From Betaproteobacteria bacterium (lineage in GTDB: Bacteria > Pseudomonadota > Gammaproteobacteria > Burkholderiales > Casimicrobiaceae): a stretch of DNA of 64,000 bases. Positions 8,057-15,747 of this stretch are shown here, piece after piece. The DNA lies in NCBI GenBank assembly GCA_016720425.1, contig JADKKQ010000001.1, positions 372,001 to 436,000 on the forward strand, in the 5' to 3' direction. Position 1 is the stretch's first letter. Every line of letters starts with the position of its first letter. The position numbers and the translations under genes are program-made. Under the pieces are notes generated by a model. That model saw nothing but the letters and a program-made list of their open reading frames with translations. It had not been told where the DNA came from and ran no database searches.

Positions 8057-8521
8057 ATGGACCTGCGCAAGCTGAAGACGCTGATCGAACTGGTCGAGAA
8101 CTCCGGCATCGCCGAGCTGGAGATCGAGGAGGGCGAGGAGCGCGTGCGCATCACCCGCGCCGTCGCGGCCGCCGCCCACCCGGTGATGGTGCCGGCACCG
8201 GTGCCGGCGCCCTTGCAGATGGCGGTGGCGGCGCCGGCCGCGGCGCCGGCGGCCCCGTTGCCCGTGGCGGTTCCGCCCGAGCCCGAGGGCCATCTGGTGA
8301 AAAGCCCGATGGTGGGGACGTTCTATCGCGCGGCGTCCCCGGGGGCCAAGGCGTTCGTCGAGGTCGGCGACACCGTGCAGGTCGGCGATCCGCTGTGCAT
8401 CATCGAGGCGATGAAGCTCATGAACGAGATCGAGTCCGACCAGGCCGGCGTCGTCAAGGAGATCCTGGTCGAGAACGGCCAGCCGGTGGAGTTCGGTCAG
8501 CCGCTGGTCCGCCTCGGCTAG
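8057..8521 (+). CDS. accB: biotin carboxyl carrier protein of acetyl-CoA carboxylase
   Basis: AccB carries biotin between biotin carboxylase and carboxyltransferase in the first step of fatty-acid synthesis. The 154 residues show MDLRKLKTLIELVENSGIAELEI at the N-terminus, a flexible Ala/Pro linker (about 45-80) and the C-terminal biotinyl domain with VKSPMVGTFYRA and EAMKLMNEIE, where the Lys of AMKLM is biotinylated. GACGAGGTAACCGC precedes the ATG. It is followed after 22 bases by accC, the conserved accBC operon. Confidence 0.97.
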   Translation: MDLRKLKTLIELVENSGIAELEIEEGEERVRITRAVAAAAHPVMVPAPVPAPLQMAVAAPAAAPAAPLPVAVPPEPEGHLVKSPMVGTFYRAASPGAKAFVEVGDTVQVGDPLCIIEAMKLMNEIESDQAGVVKEILVENGQPVEFGQPLVRLG

Positions 8522-8543
8522 CGCGCATCGTCGAGGCACTGCG

Positions 8544-9950
8544 TTGGCCCTGCGCGCCCCTTCGTCGGCAATCGTCGCCAAGAACCCGAACCAGCTGTTC
8601 GGCAAGGTGCTGATCGCCAATCGCGGCGAGATCGCGCTGCGCATCCAGCGCGCCTGCCGCGAGCTCGGGATCAAGACCGTCATGGTCCACTCCGAGGCCG
8701 ACCGCGACGCGAAGTACATCCGCCTGGCCGACGAGTCGGTGTGCATCGGGCCGGCAGCTTCGGCGGGCAGCTATCTCAACATCCCGGCGATCATCGCGGC
8801 GGCCGAAGTCACCGATGCCCAGGCGATCCATCCGGGCTACGGCTTCCTGTCCGAGAACGCCGACTTCGCCGAAAAGGTCGAGCGCTCGGGGTTCGTGTTC
8901 ATCGGGCCGCGGCCGGACACCATCCGCCTGATGGGCGACAAGGTGAGCGCCAAGGCGGCGATGCTGAAGGCGGGGGTGCCCTGCGTTCCCGGTTCCGAGG
9001 GCTCGCTGCCCGAGGACGCGAAGGAGATCGTGCGCATCGCCCGCGCGGTCGGCTATCCGGTGATCATCAAGGCGGCCGGGGGCGGGGGCGGGCGCGGCAT
9101 GCGCGTCGTCCACACCGAGGCGGCGCTGATCTCCGCGGTCGCCCTCACCCGCGCCGAGGCGGGGGCGGCGTTCGGCAATCCGACCGTCTACATGGAGAAG
9201 TTCCTCGACCGTCCGCGGCACATCGAGATCCAGGTGCTCGCCGACGAGCACAAGAACGCCGTCTACCTGTTCGAGCGCGACTGCTCGATGCAGCGCCGCC
9301 ACCAGAAGATCATCGAGGAGGCGCCGGCCCCCGGCATTTCGGCGCGCGCCCTGATGCGCATCGGCGAGCGCTGTGCCGACGCCTGCCGCAAGATCTCCTA
9401 TCGCGGTGCCGGCACCTTCGAGTTCCTGTACCAGGACGACGAGTTTTTCTTCATCGAGATGAACACCCGTGTCCAGGTGGAGCACCCGGTGACCGAGCTC
9501 ATCACCGGCATCGACATCGTCCAGGAGCAGATTCGCGTCGCCGCGGGGCAGAAGCTCCGCTTTCGCCAGCGCGACCTCGCCCGGCGCGGGCACGCGATCG
9601 AGTGCCGGATCAACGCCGAGGACCCGTTCACCTTCGTGCCCTCGCCGGGACGCATCACCTCGTGGCACCCGCCCGGCGGGCCCGGCATCCGCGTCGACTC
9701 GCACGTCTACGCCAACTACTTCGTGCCGCCGCACTACGACTCGATGATCGGCAAGCTGATCGCCTACGGCGACACCCGCGACCAGGCGATCGCCCGGATG
9801 CGCATCGCGCTGTCCGAGATGGTGGTCGAGGGGATCAAGACCAACATCCCGCTGCACCAGGAGCTGCTGCAGGACGAGAAGTTCCTGCGCGGCGGCACGT
9901 CGATCCACTACCTCGAAGAGCGCCTGGCCAAGCGCAAGACGGCGGCCTGA
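8544..9950 (+). CDS. accC: acetyl-CoA carboxylase, biotin carboxylase subunit
   Basis: AccC is an ATP-grasp enzyme that carboxylates the biotin on AccB. LFGKVLIANRGEIALRI, IHPGYGFLSENADFAE, the glycine-rich ATP loop KAAGGGGGRGMRVV, QRRHQKIIEEAP and FIEMNTRVQVEHPVTE are all present. From a TTG at 8544 it is 468 residues, about 17 longer than most AccC; GAGG at 8533-8536 supports this start, and no ATG or GTG occurs before LFGKV. The stop at 9948-9950 abuts a small inverted-repeat element. Confidence 0.96.
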   Translation: MALRAPSSAIVAKNPNQLFGKVLIANRGEIALRIQRACRELGIKTVMVHSEADRDAKYIRLADESVCIGPAASAGSYLNIPAIIAAAEVTDAQAIHPGYGFLSENADFAEKVERSGFVFIGPRPDTIRLMGDKVSAKAAMLKAGVPCVPGSEGSLPEDAKEIVRIARAVGYPVIIKAAGGGGGRGMRVVHTEAALISAVALTRAEAGAAFGNPTVYMEKFLDRPRHIEIQVLADEHKNAVYLFERDCSMQRRHQKIIEEAPAPGISARALMRIGERCADACRKISYRGAGTFEFLYQDDEFFFIEMNTRVQVEHPVTELITGIDIVQEQIRVAAGQKLRFRQRDLARRGHAIECRINAEDPFTFVPSPGRITSWHPPGGPGIRVDSHVYANYFVPPHYDSMIGKLIAYGDTRDQAIARMRIALSEMVVEGIKTNIPLHQELLQDEKFLRGGTSIHYLEERLAKRKTAA

Positions 9951-10059
9951 GAGGCTGAGAGTCTCTCGACCATGCCCCTCACAGCGGGATGGCTGGCTGC
10001 GCCTCGATCGGACACCTTCTGACGTGCTGCTCGAACACGCCCGAAAGACCCTCAGCCTC
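9951..10059. mobile_element. 109-bp inverted-repeat element flanked by TGA/TGA (MITE-like)
   Basis: The arms 9951-9964 (GAGGCTGAGAGTCT) and 10046-10059 (AGACCCTCAGCCTC) are inverted copies matching at 13 of 14 positions. The flanking triplets 9948-9950 and 10060-10062 are both TGA, which could be a target duplication; the left copy is the accC stop codon. The interior has no coding capacity. The arms could also simply fold as a hairpin between accC and prmA. Confidence 0.4.
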
Positions 10060-10107
10060 TGACGCTGCCGTCCCGGGTTCGCGCCCGGACCCACCGAGCC
10101 TGCCCGC

Positions 10108-11019
10108 GTGCCCTATCTCGCCCTCGCCTTCGACGCCGACGCGGCGCACGCGGACGCCTGGGGCGACGCGCTGCTCGACGCCGGCGCGCTGTCGGTCGAC
10201 CTGGCCGATCCGCACGCGGACACGACGACCGAGAGCCCGCTCTACGGCGAACCGGGGGAGCCGGCGGAAACGCGCTGGCCGGTGTGCACGCTGACCGCGC
10301 TCTTCGCCGGCGGCGCGGACGTGACCGCGGCGCTCGCCGCCGCGGCGGCGGCGGTGGGGAGGCCATCGCCGCCCTGCGCGGTGCGTGAGGTCGCCGAGCA
10401 GGACTGGGTGCGCCTCACCCAGGCGCAGTTCGTGCCGCTGCGGATCGCGGACCGGCTGTGGATCGTGCCGTCGTGGTGCGAGCCGGTCGACCCCGCCGCG
10501 CTGAACCTCGTCGTCGATCCCGGGCTCGCGTTCGGGACCGGTTCGCACCCGACGACCCGGCTGTGCCTGCAGTGGCTTGCCGGCGAGCTCGTCGCCGGCG
10601 AATCGGTGCTCGACTACGGTTGCGGCTCCGGCATTCTCGCCGTGGCCGCCGCGCGGCTGGGCGCCGGCACGGTCGTCGGCGTCGACGTCGACCCGCAGGC
10701 CATCGCGGCGAGCGAGGCGAACGCCGCCGGCAACCGCGCGTCCGCCCGGTTCGTGCTGCCCGAGGCGTTGGCGGCGAGCGGGCTCGGCGCCTTCGACGTC
10801 GTCGTCGCCAACATCCTGACCAATCCGCTGCGGCTGCTCGCGCCGGCACTCGCCCGTCGCGTGCGCCCCGGCGGGCGCATCGTGCTGTCCGGCATCCTCG
10901 CACCGCAGGCCGACGACGTCATCGCCGCCTATGGCGATTGGTTTACCATCTCGGTCTGGAAGGCGGACGACGGCTGGGTCGCGCTGGCCGGCACGCGTTC
11001 CGATGCCGCGACCGGCTGA
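10108..11019 (+). CDS. prmA: ribosomal protein L11 methyltransferase
   Basis: PrmA trimethylates several amino groups of ribosomal protein L11 using SAM. The 303 residues begin at GTG 10108 and contain the substrate-binding N-terminal domain with EQDWVRLTQAQFVPLRI and IVPSW, then DPGLAFGTGSHPTTRLCLQWL and the SAM-binding LDYGCGSGILAVAAARLGA, VDVDPQAIAASEANA and the catalytic-loop sequence VVANILTNPL. The accB-accC-prmA order is conserved in Betaproteobacteria. No strong Shine-Dalgarno is visible before the GTG. Confidence 0.95.
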   Translation: MPYLALAFDADAAHADAWGDALLDAGALSVDLADPHADTTTESPLYGEPGEPAETRWPVCTLTALFAGGADVTAALAAAAAAVGRPSPPCAVREVAEQDWVRLTQAQFVPLRIADRLWIVPSWCEPVDPAALNLVVDPGLAFGTGSHPTTRLCLQWLAGELVAGESVLDYGCGSGILAVAAARLGAGTVVGVDVDPQAIAASEANAAGNRASARFVLPEALAASGLGAFDVVVANILTNPLRLLAPALARRVRPGGRIVLSGILAPQADDVIAAYGDWFTISVWKADDGWVALAGTRSDAATG

Positions 11020-11064
11020 AGCGCCGCGCGGCGCCCTGCAGCAGGATCCCCACCGCCACCGGCG

Positions 11065-12027
11065 ATGCCCGAAGACAAGTACACCCGCTGCCCCGGCTGC
11101 AAGACGATCTTCAGGGTGACCGACCAGCAGCTCGCCGTCCGCGGCGGGCAGGTGCGCTGCGGTCACTGCAAGAACGTCTTCGACGGCCATGCCGAGCGCA
11201 TCTCGCTCGCGCCGAAGGCGGTGCCGGACCAACCGTTTCACGACGAGGCGCTGCTCGGACCGCCCACGGTGACGCTGCGCGATGCGCGGGCGCTCGAACC
11301 GCTGCCGGGCGCCGCCGATGCAGCCGATGCAGCCGATGCAGCCGATGCAGCCGTTGCCGCGGCGGACGTGTCGCCGTCGCCGCCGGCCCGTGCCGACGAA
11401 TTGCTGCCCGAGCCGCCGGACACCGCCGCGGCGCCGCCCGGGCCCGCCGAGCGCGAGAGCGACGAGGCGCTGCCGGCGGCGGCCGACGCGCTGCCGGCGC
11501 TCGACTACGCAAACCGGTTCGCGCGGCCGCGCGGAGGCCGCCTGCCCGGCGCACTGGACCGGTGGGCGGTGTTTGCGCTGCCCCTGCTGCTGCTGGCGCT
11601 GATCGCGCAGGCGGCGTTTCACTTTCGCGACGCGCTCGCCGCCCACGTCCCGGCGGCCAAGCCGCTGCTGGTCCGGGCCTGCGCGCTGCTCGGGTGCTCG
11701 GTCGGCCCGCTGCAGGAGAGCAGCGGGCTGTCGATCGACGCGTCGGACCTGCAGGCGGACCCCGCGCATCGCGGGCTGCTGACGCTGACGGCAACGCTGC
11801 GCAACCGCGCCGGATGGCCGCTCGCCTATCCGCACCTCGAACTCACGCTCACCGACGCCCAGGACCAGGTGGTCGTCCGGCGCGCCCTCGCGCCGGCCGA
11901 ATACGTCGGTGCCGGCGCCGACCTGACCGCCGGGATCGCCGCCAACGCCGAGGTTCCCGTGAAGCTGTTCATCGACGCCAGCGCGACCACGCAGGCCGGT
12001 TACCGGCTCTACGCCTTCTATCCCTGA
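11065..12027 (+). CDS. zinc-ribbon and DUF3426 membrane protein
   Basis: The 320-residue product begins with a MJ0042-type zinc ribbon, YTRCPGCKTIF and VRCGHCKNVFDG (two CxxC pairs). A low-complexity acidic/Ala/Pro region (about 70-150) follows, then one membrane segment (FALPLLLLALIAQAAFHF, near 175-192) and a C-terminal DUF3426 domain (about 205-320) with the conserved CALLGCSVGPLQ start. Proteins of this layout follow prmA in many Betaproteobacteria; the function is unknown, and an envelope role is inferred from topology. The linker contains four perfect tandem copies of a nine-base unit. Confidence 0.88.
   Translation: MPEDKYTRCPGCKTIFRVTDQQLAVRGGQVRCGHCKNVFDGHAERISLAPKAVPDQPFHDEALLGPPTVTLRDARALEPLPGAADAADAADAADAAVAAADVSPSPPARADELLPEPPDTAAAPPGPAERESDEALPAAADALPALDYANRFARPRGGRLPGALDRWAVFALPLLLLALIAQAAFHFRDALAAHVPAAKPLLVRACALLGCSVGPLQESSGLSIDASDLQADPAHRGLLTLTATLRNRAGWPLAYPHLELTLTDAQDQVVVRRALAPAEYVGAGADLTAGIAANAEVPVKLFIDASATTQAGYRLYAFYP
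11314..11349 (+). repeat. four tandem 9-bp repeats (GCCGATGCA) in the DUF3426 gene
   Basis: GCCGATGCA is repeated four times without interruption (11314-11349), encoding (A-D-A)n in the disordered linker. Changes in copy number would stay in frame and only alter linker length. Confidence 0.9.
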
Positions 12028-12036
12028 CAGGGACCA

Positions 12037-12055
12037 GCGCACCGCGATGGTGCGC
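12037..12055. promoter_or_regulatory. NtrC-like binding palindrome
   Basis: GCGCACC, five bases, then GGTGCGC is a perfect seven-base inverted repeat matching the NtrC consensus core GCACY-N5-RGTGC. It lies about 300 bases before the inferred glnA transcription start, far but possible for an enhancer protein. It also sits just after a stop codon and could act as a transcript-end hairpin, though no T-run follows it. Confidence 0.45.
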
Positions 12056-12317
12056 TCGCGGACGACGAGGGAAAGACATCGCCCCTTATTTTTCAACGTG
12101 TTATCGCCAGGTCCCGCGCGGTCGCGACTTTTTTTCCCAGCGAGCTCGCCTGGGTTGATGCGCCGCAGCAGGACGTTTCGACCCGCGCCGCGGTCATCCG
12201 CACGACGACGGTGCACGGTCGCTCCGCAGTGCACCAAGTCGACGCGTACACGGCGAGGCGAGGGCCGCAATCTTGCCAAAGCCCTTCCCAAACAGCGGCT
12301 TCGTCCCGCCGGTTCTA

Positions 12318-12333
12318 TGGCATAGTTCTCGCT
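12318..12333 (+). promoter_or_regulatory. candidate sigma54 (-24/-12) promoter of glnA
   Basis: TGG at 12318-12320 and GC at 12331-12332 give the invariant GG-N10-GC spacing, in the context TGGCATAGTTCTCGCT (consensus TGGCAC-N5-TTGCA). Transcription would begin near 12344, leaving a leader of about 54 bases. NtrC encoded two genes downstream would be the expected activator. Confidence 0.55.
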
Positions 12334-12397
12334 AAAGCCTTTCCGTCATTTTGCCTTGCAGCATCCCCCTTCGGTCCAATTCCCTCAGGAGAAAGCA

Positions 12398-13810
12398 ATG
12401 AAGACCCCCGCCGACGTCCTCAAGCTGGTCACGGAAAACGAGGTCAAGTTCGTCGACTTCCGCTTCACCGACACCCGCGGCAAGGAGCAGCACGTCACGG
12501 TGCCGACCAGGCAGTTCACGGCCGACAAGTTCGAGCAGGGCCACGCCTTCGACGGGTCTTCGATCGCCGGGTGGAAGGGCATCCAGGCGTCCGACATGCT
12601 GCTGATGCCCGATGCGGACACCGCCTACATCGACCCGTTCATGGACGAGACCACGCTGATCCTGACCTGCGACGTCGTCGAGCCCACCGACGGCAAGGGC
12701 TACGAGCGCGACCCGCGGTCGCTCGCGCGCCGCGCCGAGGCCTATCTCAAGTCGACGGGCCTGGGCGACACCGCCTACTTCGGGCCCGAGCCCGAGTTCT
12801 TCATCTTCGACGCCGTCGAGTGGTCGGTCGACATGTCCGGCAGCTACTGCAAGGTGTTCTCGCAGGAGGCGGCGTGGTCGACCGCCGACAAGTTCGAAGG
12901 CGGCAACATGGGTCACCGGCCCTCCGTCAAGGGCGGCTACTTCCCGGTGCCGCCGGTCGACCAGCTGCAGGACGTGCGCTCGGCGATGTGCCTGGCGCTC
13001 GAGCAGATGGGCGTCGAGGTCGAAGTGCACCACCACGAGGTGGCCAACGCCGGCCAGTGCGAGATCGGCACCAAGTTCGAGACGCTGGTCAAGCGCGCCG
13101 ACTGGCTGCAGATGATGAAGTACGCGATCCACAACACCGCCCACGCCTACGGCAAGACCGCGACCTTCATGCCGAAGCCCATCGTCGGCGACAACGGCTC
13201 CGGCATGCACGTCCACCAGTCGGTCTGGAAGGACGGCAAGAACCTGTTCGCCGGCGACGGCTACTCCGGGCTGTCGGAGTTCGCGCTGTACTACATCGGC
13301 GGCATCATCAAGCACGCGCGGGCGCTGAACGCGATCACCAATCCGGGCACCAACTCGTACAAGCGCCTGGTCCCCGGCTTCGAGGCCCCGGTCAAGCTCG
13401 CGTACTCGGCGCGCAACCGCTCGGCGTCGATCCGCATCCCCTACGTCGCGAACCCGAAAGGACGCCGGATCGAGGTGCGCTTCCCGGACCCGACGGCGAA
13501 CCCCTACCTCGCGTTCGCGGCGATGCTGATGGCGGGACTCGACGGCGTCGCCAACAAGATCCACCCGGGCGACCCGGCCGACAAGAACCTGTACGACCTG
13601 CCGCCGGAAGAGGACAAGAAGATCCCGACCGTCTGCTCGTCGCTGGACATGGCGCTCGACTACCTCGATCGCGACCGCGAGTTCCTGACCCGCGGCGGCG
13701 TGTTCACCAACGACATGATCGACGCCTACATCGACCTCAAGATGGAGGAGGTCACGCGCTTCCGCATGACCACGCACCCGGTCGAATACGACATGTACTA
13801 CAGCCTCTGA
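12398..13810 (+). CDS. glnA: glutamine synthetase type I
   Basis: GlnA forms glutamine from glutamate, ammonia and ATP as a dodecamer and is the main ammonia-assimilating enzyme. The 470 residues match class I-beta: KFVDFRFTDTRGKEQHV, FDGSSIAGWKGI, FGPEPEFFIFD, GSGMHVHQSVWKDG, NPGTNSYKRLVPGFEAP and the adenylylation loop KNLYDLPPEE, so activity is probably controlled by GlnE through that Tyr. AGGAG is seven bases before the ATG. It is followed by ntrB-ntrC, and a sigma54 promoter is predicted upstream. Confidence 0.98.
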   Translation: MKTPADVLKLVTENEVKFVDFRFTDTRGKEQHVTVPTRQFTADKFEQGHAFDGSSIAGWKGIQASDMLLMPDADTAYIDPFMDETTLILTCDVVEPTDGKGYERDPRSLARRAEAYLKSTGLGDTAYFGPEPEFFIFDAVEWSVDMSGSYCKVFSQEAAWSTADKFEGGNMGHRPSVKGGYFPVPPVDQLQDVRSAMCLALEQMGVEVEVHHHEVANAGQCEIGTKFETLVKRADWLQMMKYAIHNTAHAYGKTATFMPKPIVGDNGSGMHVHQSVWKDGKNLFAGDGYSGLSEFALYYIGGIIKHARALNAITNPGTNSYKRLVPGFEAPVKLAYSARNRSASIRIPYVANPKGRRIEVRFPDPTANPYLAFAAMLMAGLDGVANKIHPGDPADKNLYDLPPEEDKKIPTVCSSLDMALDYLDRDREFLTRGGVFTNDMIDAYIDLKMEEVTRFRMTTHPVEYDMYYSL

Positions 13811-13849
13811 GTCGCACGCGCGCCACGCGCGTTCCCGTACGCGACGCGA

Positions 13850-13879
13850 GGGGCGGGCCGCAAGCGCGCCCCTTCTGTT
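13850..13879 (+). terminator. candidate Rho-independent terminator after glnA
   Basis: GGGGCG (13850-13855) pairs with CGCCCC (13867-13872), followed by TTCTGTT. A second hairpin without a T-tract (ACGCGCG/CGCGCGT, 13816-13832) lies just before it. Partial termination here would separate high glnA expression from ntrBC. Confidence 0.45.
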
Positions 13880-13909
13880 AGCCCCTCCATTCACCTACAC
13901 TCGGCGCGT

Positions 13910-14467
13910 ATGAATCATCGACTCGCCGGCACGGGCCGCAAACGGTGCGCGGCCGCACGCGACTGGTGCGCCCGCGTCGCCCTCGCGGCGCTGCTGGCGA
14001 TCGCCGGCGCCGCGCCGGCGCTCGCGGCCGCGCTCGACGACAAGGCGCGCGAGTCGGGTTGCATCGGAAAGCCCGAAGTGTCGAACGGGATGTATCGCTG
14101 CCAGACCAAGTCCGGGACGGCGTTCTTCAACGTGCCCGGCACGGTGCCCGTTGCGCCGAGCACGCGCTCGAACGGCAAGGCGGCGGCGAGCACGCCGACG
14201 CCGGCGGGTTTTCCGCGCGTCGACACCGCGACGCAGAAGGGGCGCGACGACGTTCGCCGCAAGGTGCTCGGCGACGAGCTCGCCTCCGAGGAGAAGCTCC
14301 TGGTCGAGGCGCGCGCGGCCTACGCCGACGGCGCGCCGTCGCCGCTGCCGGAGGAGCGCGCCGACGCGGAGAAGTACCGGCAGCGCATCGCCCGGCTGCG
14401 CCAGGCGGTGGGCCTGCACGAGAAGAACGTCGAGGCGCTGAAGAAGGAAATCGCGTCCATCCGGTGA
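13910..14467 (+). CDS. exported DUF4124-like protein between glnA and ntrB
   Basis: This 185-residue protein has a signal peptide (AALAALLAIAGAAPALA) and a short domain with two cysteines (SGCIGKPEVSNGMYRCQTKSG; YRCQ..GTAFFNVPG resembles the DUF4124 core). Its C-terminal half is charged and helical and likely a coiled coil (about 115-185). Small proteins of this type occur between glnA and ntrB in several Betaproteobacteria; no function is known. A periplasmic location is inferred. Confidence 0.65.
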   Translation: MNHRLAGTGRKRCAAARDWCARVALAALLAIAGAAPALAAALDDKARESGCIGKPEVSNGMYRCQTKSGTAFFNVPGTVPVAPSTRSNGKAAASTPTPAGFPRVDTATQKGRDDVRRKVLGDELASEEKLLVEARAAYADGAPSPLPEERADAEKYRQRIARLRQAVGLHEKNVEALKKEIASIR

Positions 14468-14549
14468 CGCCGCGCAGGCGCGGCCCGCACCGCCGTTCGT
14501 TCACCTCCGCGATCGCCGGCTTCGGCGCGGAACTTGCTAAGGATTGCGC

Positions 14550-14597
14550 ATGATCCCGTCACGATCGGCCAGCCGACGCTGGCCCGCCGCATGGTGA
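14550..14597 (+). CDS. possible 15-residue leader ORF coupled to ntrB
   Basis: ATG at 14550 has an excellent Shine-Dalgarno (AAGGA at 14539-14543, spacing 6). The 15-codon frame (MIPSRSASRRWPAAW) ends at TGA 14595-14597, overlapping the proposed ntrB start ATG (14591). It could be a coupling leader, or a hint that the ntrB start or frame is mis-set here. Evidence is only the ribosome-binding site and the overlap. Confidence 0.3.
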   Translation: MIPSRSASRRWPAAW

Positions 14598-15694
14598 AGC
14601 TCGGCTTCCTGCCCTCGTTCGGCGCCGGCGACGCCAAGGGCGCCTATCCGGGCCTCGAGCTGCTCGCGACCGCGGTGCTGCTGCTCGACCCGGCGCTGCG
14701 CGTGGTCTACGCCAACCCGGCGGCCGAGAACCTGTTCGAGCTGTCGAAGAAGCAGCTGGTCGGGCAGGCCATCGCGGCGCTGTTCGCCGATCCGGCGGGC
14801 CTCGTCGGCGCGATCGACAAGGCAGTGGGCAGCGGCACGTCGTACACCGAGCAGGAGCTCGAGCTCGCGATCAACGGCAAGCCGAAGCTGCACCTCACCT
14901 GCACGGTGTCGCCGGTCGACGTGAACGACGCGTCGCTGATGCTCGAGTTCCGCCACATCGACCAGCAGCTGAAGATCGCCCGCGAGGAGCGGCTGCTCGA
15001 GCAGCAGCAGGCCAATCGCGACCTGATCCGCAGCCTGGCGCACGAGATCAAGAATCCGCTGGGCGGCATCCGCGGCGCGGCGCAGCTGCTCGAACGCGAG
15101 CTCGACCGCCCGCAGCTGATCGAGTACACGCAGGTGATCATCGGCGAGGCCGACCGGCTGCAGTCGCTGGTCAACCGGCTGCTGACGCCGCATCGGCTGC
15201 CGACCTACCGCCGCACCAACATTCACGAGATCCTGGTCCGCGTCAAGGGCGTGGTCCAGGCGGAGTTCCCGCAGGTCGCCATCGTCCCCGACTTCGACAT
15301 CAGCCTGCCCGAGTTCGACGCCGACCCCGAGCAGCTGACGCAGGCGGTGCTCAACATCGTCCGCAATGCCGCGCAGGCGCTGGTGGGCACCACCGCCGGC
15401 CCGCAGATCCGGCTCACCACGCGCGTGGCCCGCTACGTCACGCTGGCGAAGAAGCGCTATCGCCTGGCGCTGGCGGTGGGGATCGCCGACAACGGCCCGG
15501 GGGTTCCCGAGGCGCTGCGCGAGCGGATCTTCTATCCGCTGGTGTCCGGGCGCGAGGGCGGCAGCGGGCTCGGCCTCACCATCGCCCAGACGTTCGTCGC
15601 CCAGCACAACGGCACCATCGAATGCGAGAGCGTGCCGGGCCGGACCGTCTTCACGATCCTCCTGCCGCTCCAGCTCGGACGCGGCGGAGCGTAA
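14591..15694 (+). CDS. glnL: nitrogen regulation sensor histidine kinase NtrB
   Basis: NtrB phosphorylates or dephosphorylates NtrC according to PII status. The 367-residue cytosolic protein has a PAS domain (YPGLELLATAVLLLDPALRVVYANPAAENLFELS), the H-box SLAHEIKNPLGGIRGAAQLLE with the phospho-acceptor His, N-box LNIVRNAAQALVG, G1 ADNGPGVPE and G2 GSGLGLTIAQ. The ATG at 14591 lacks a good ribosome site but gives a family-typical length; a TTG 57 bases upstream is the alternative. It is followed directly by ntrC. Confidence 0.92.
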   Translation: MVKLGFLPSFGAGDAKGAYPGLELLATAVLLLDPALRVVYANPAAENLFELSKKQLVGQAIAALFADPAGLVGAIDKAVGSGTSYTEQELELAINGKPKLHLTCTVSPVDVNDASLMLEFRHIDQQLKIAREERLLEQQQANRDLIRSLAHEIKNPLGGIRGAAQLLERELDRPQLIEYTQVIIGEADRLQSLVNRLLTPHRLPTYRRTNIHEILVRVKGVVQAEFPQVAIVPDFDISLPEFDADPEQLTQAVLNIVRNAAQALVGTTAGPQIRLTTRVARYVTLAKKRYRLALAVGIADNGPGVPEALRERIFYPLVSGREGGSGLGLTIAQTFVAQHNGTIECESVPGRTVFTILLPLQLGRGGA

Positions 15695-15747
15695 ACCATG
15701 GAACGCGCATGTACGCCTACGACCATCAACCGCCCCGGAGTGTGCCC

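Larger units (their letters stand above)
12028..12397. other. 370-bp regulatory region upstream of glnA
   Basis: No gene is visible between the DUF3426 gene and glnA. The region holds an NtrC-like palindrome at its left end, an A+T-rich patch with a run of seven T (about 12129-12135), two further TGCAC-type half sites (12211-12240), and a sigma54 -24/-12 match 66 bases before the glnA start (annotated separately). Confidence 0.6.

Noticed and set aside
10070..10105. tRNA T-arm-like sequence (CCCGGGTTCGCGCCCGGA)
   Set aside because: No acceptor stem, anticodon arm or CCA-side partner could be found around it.
11314..11349. CRISPR-like or regulatory tandem repeats
   Set aside because: Nine-base units without spacers inside a coding linker; a simple in-frame microsatellite.
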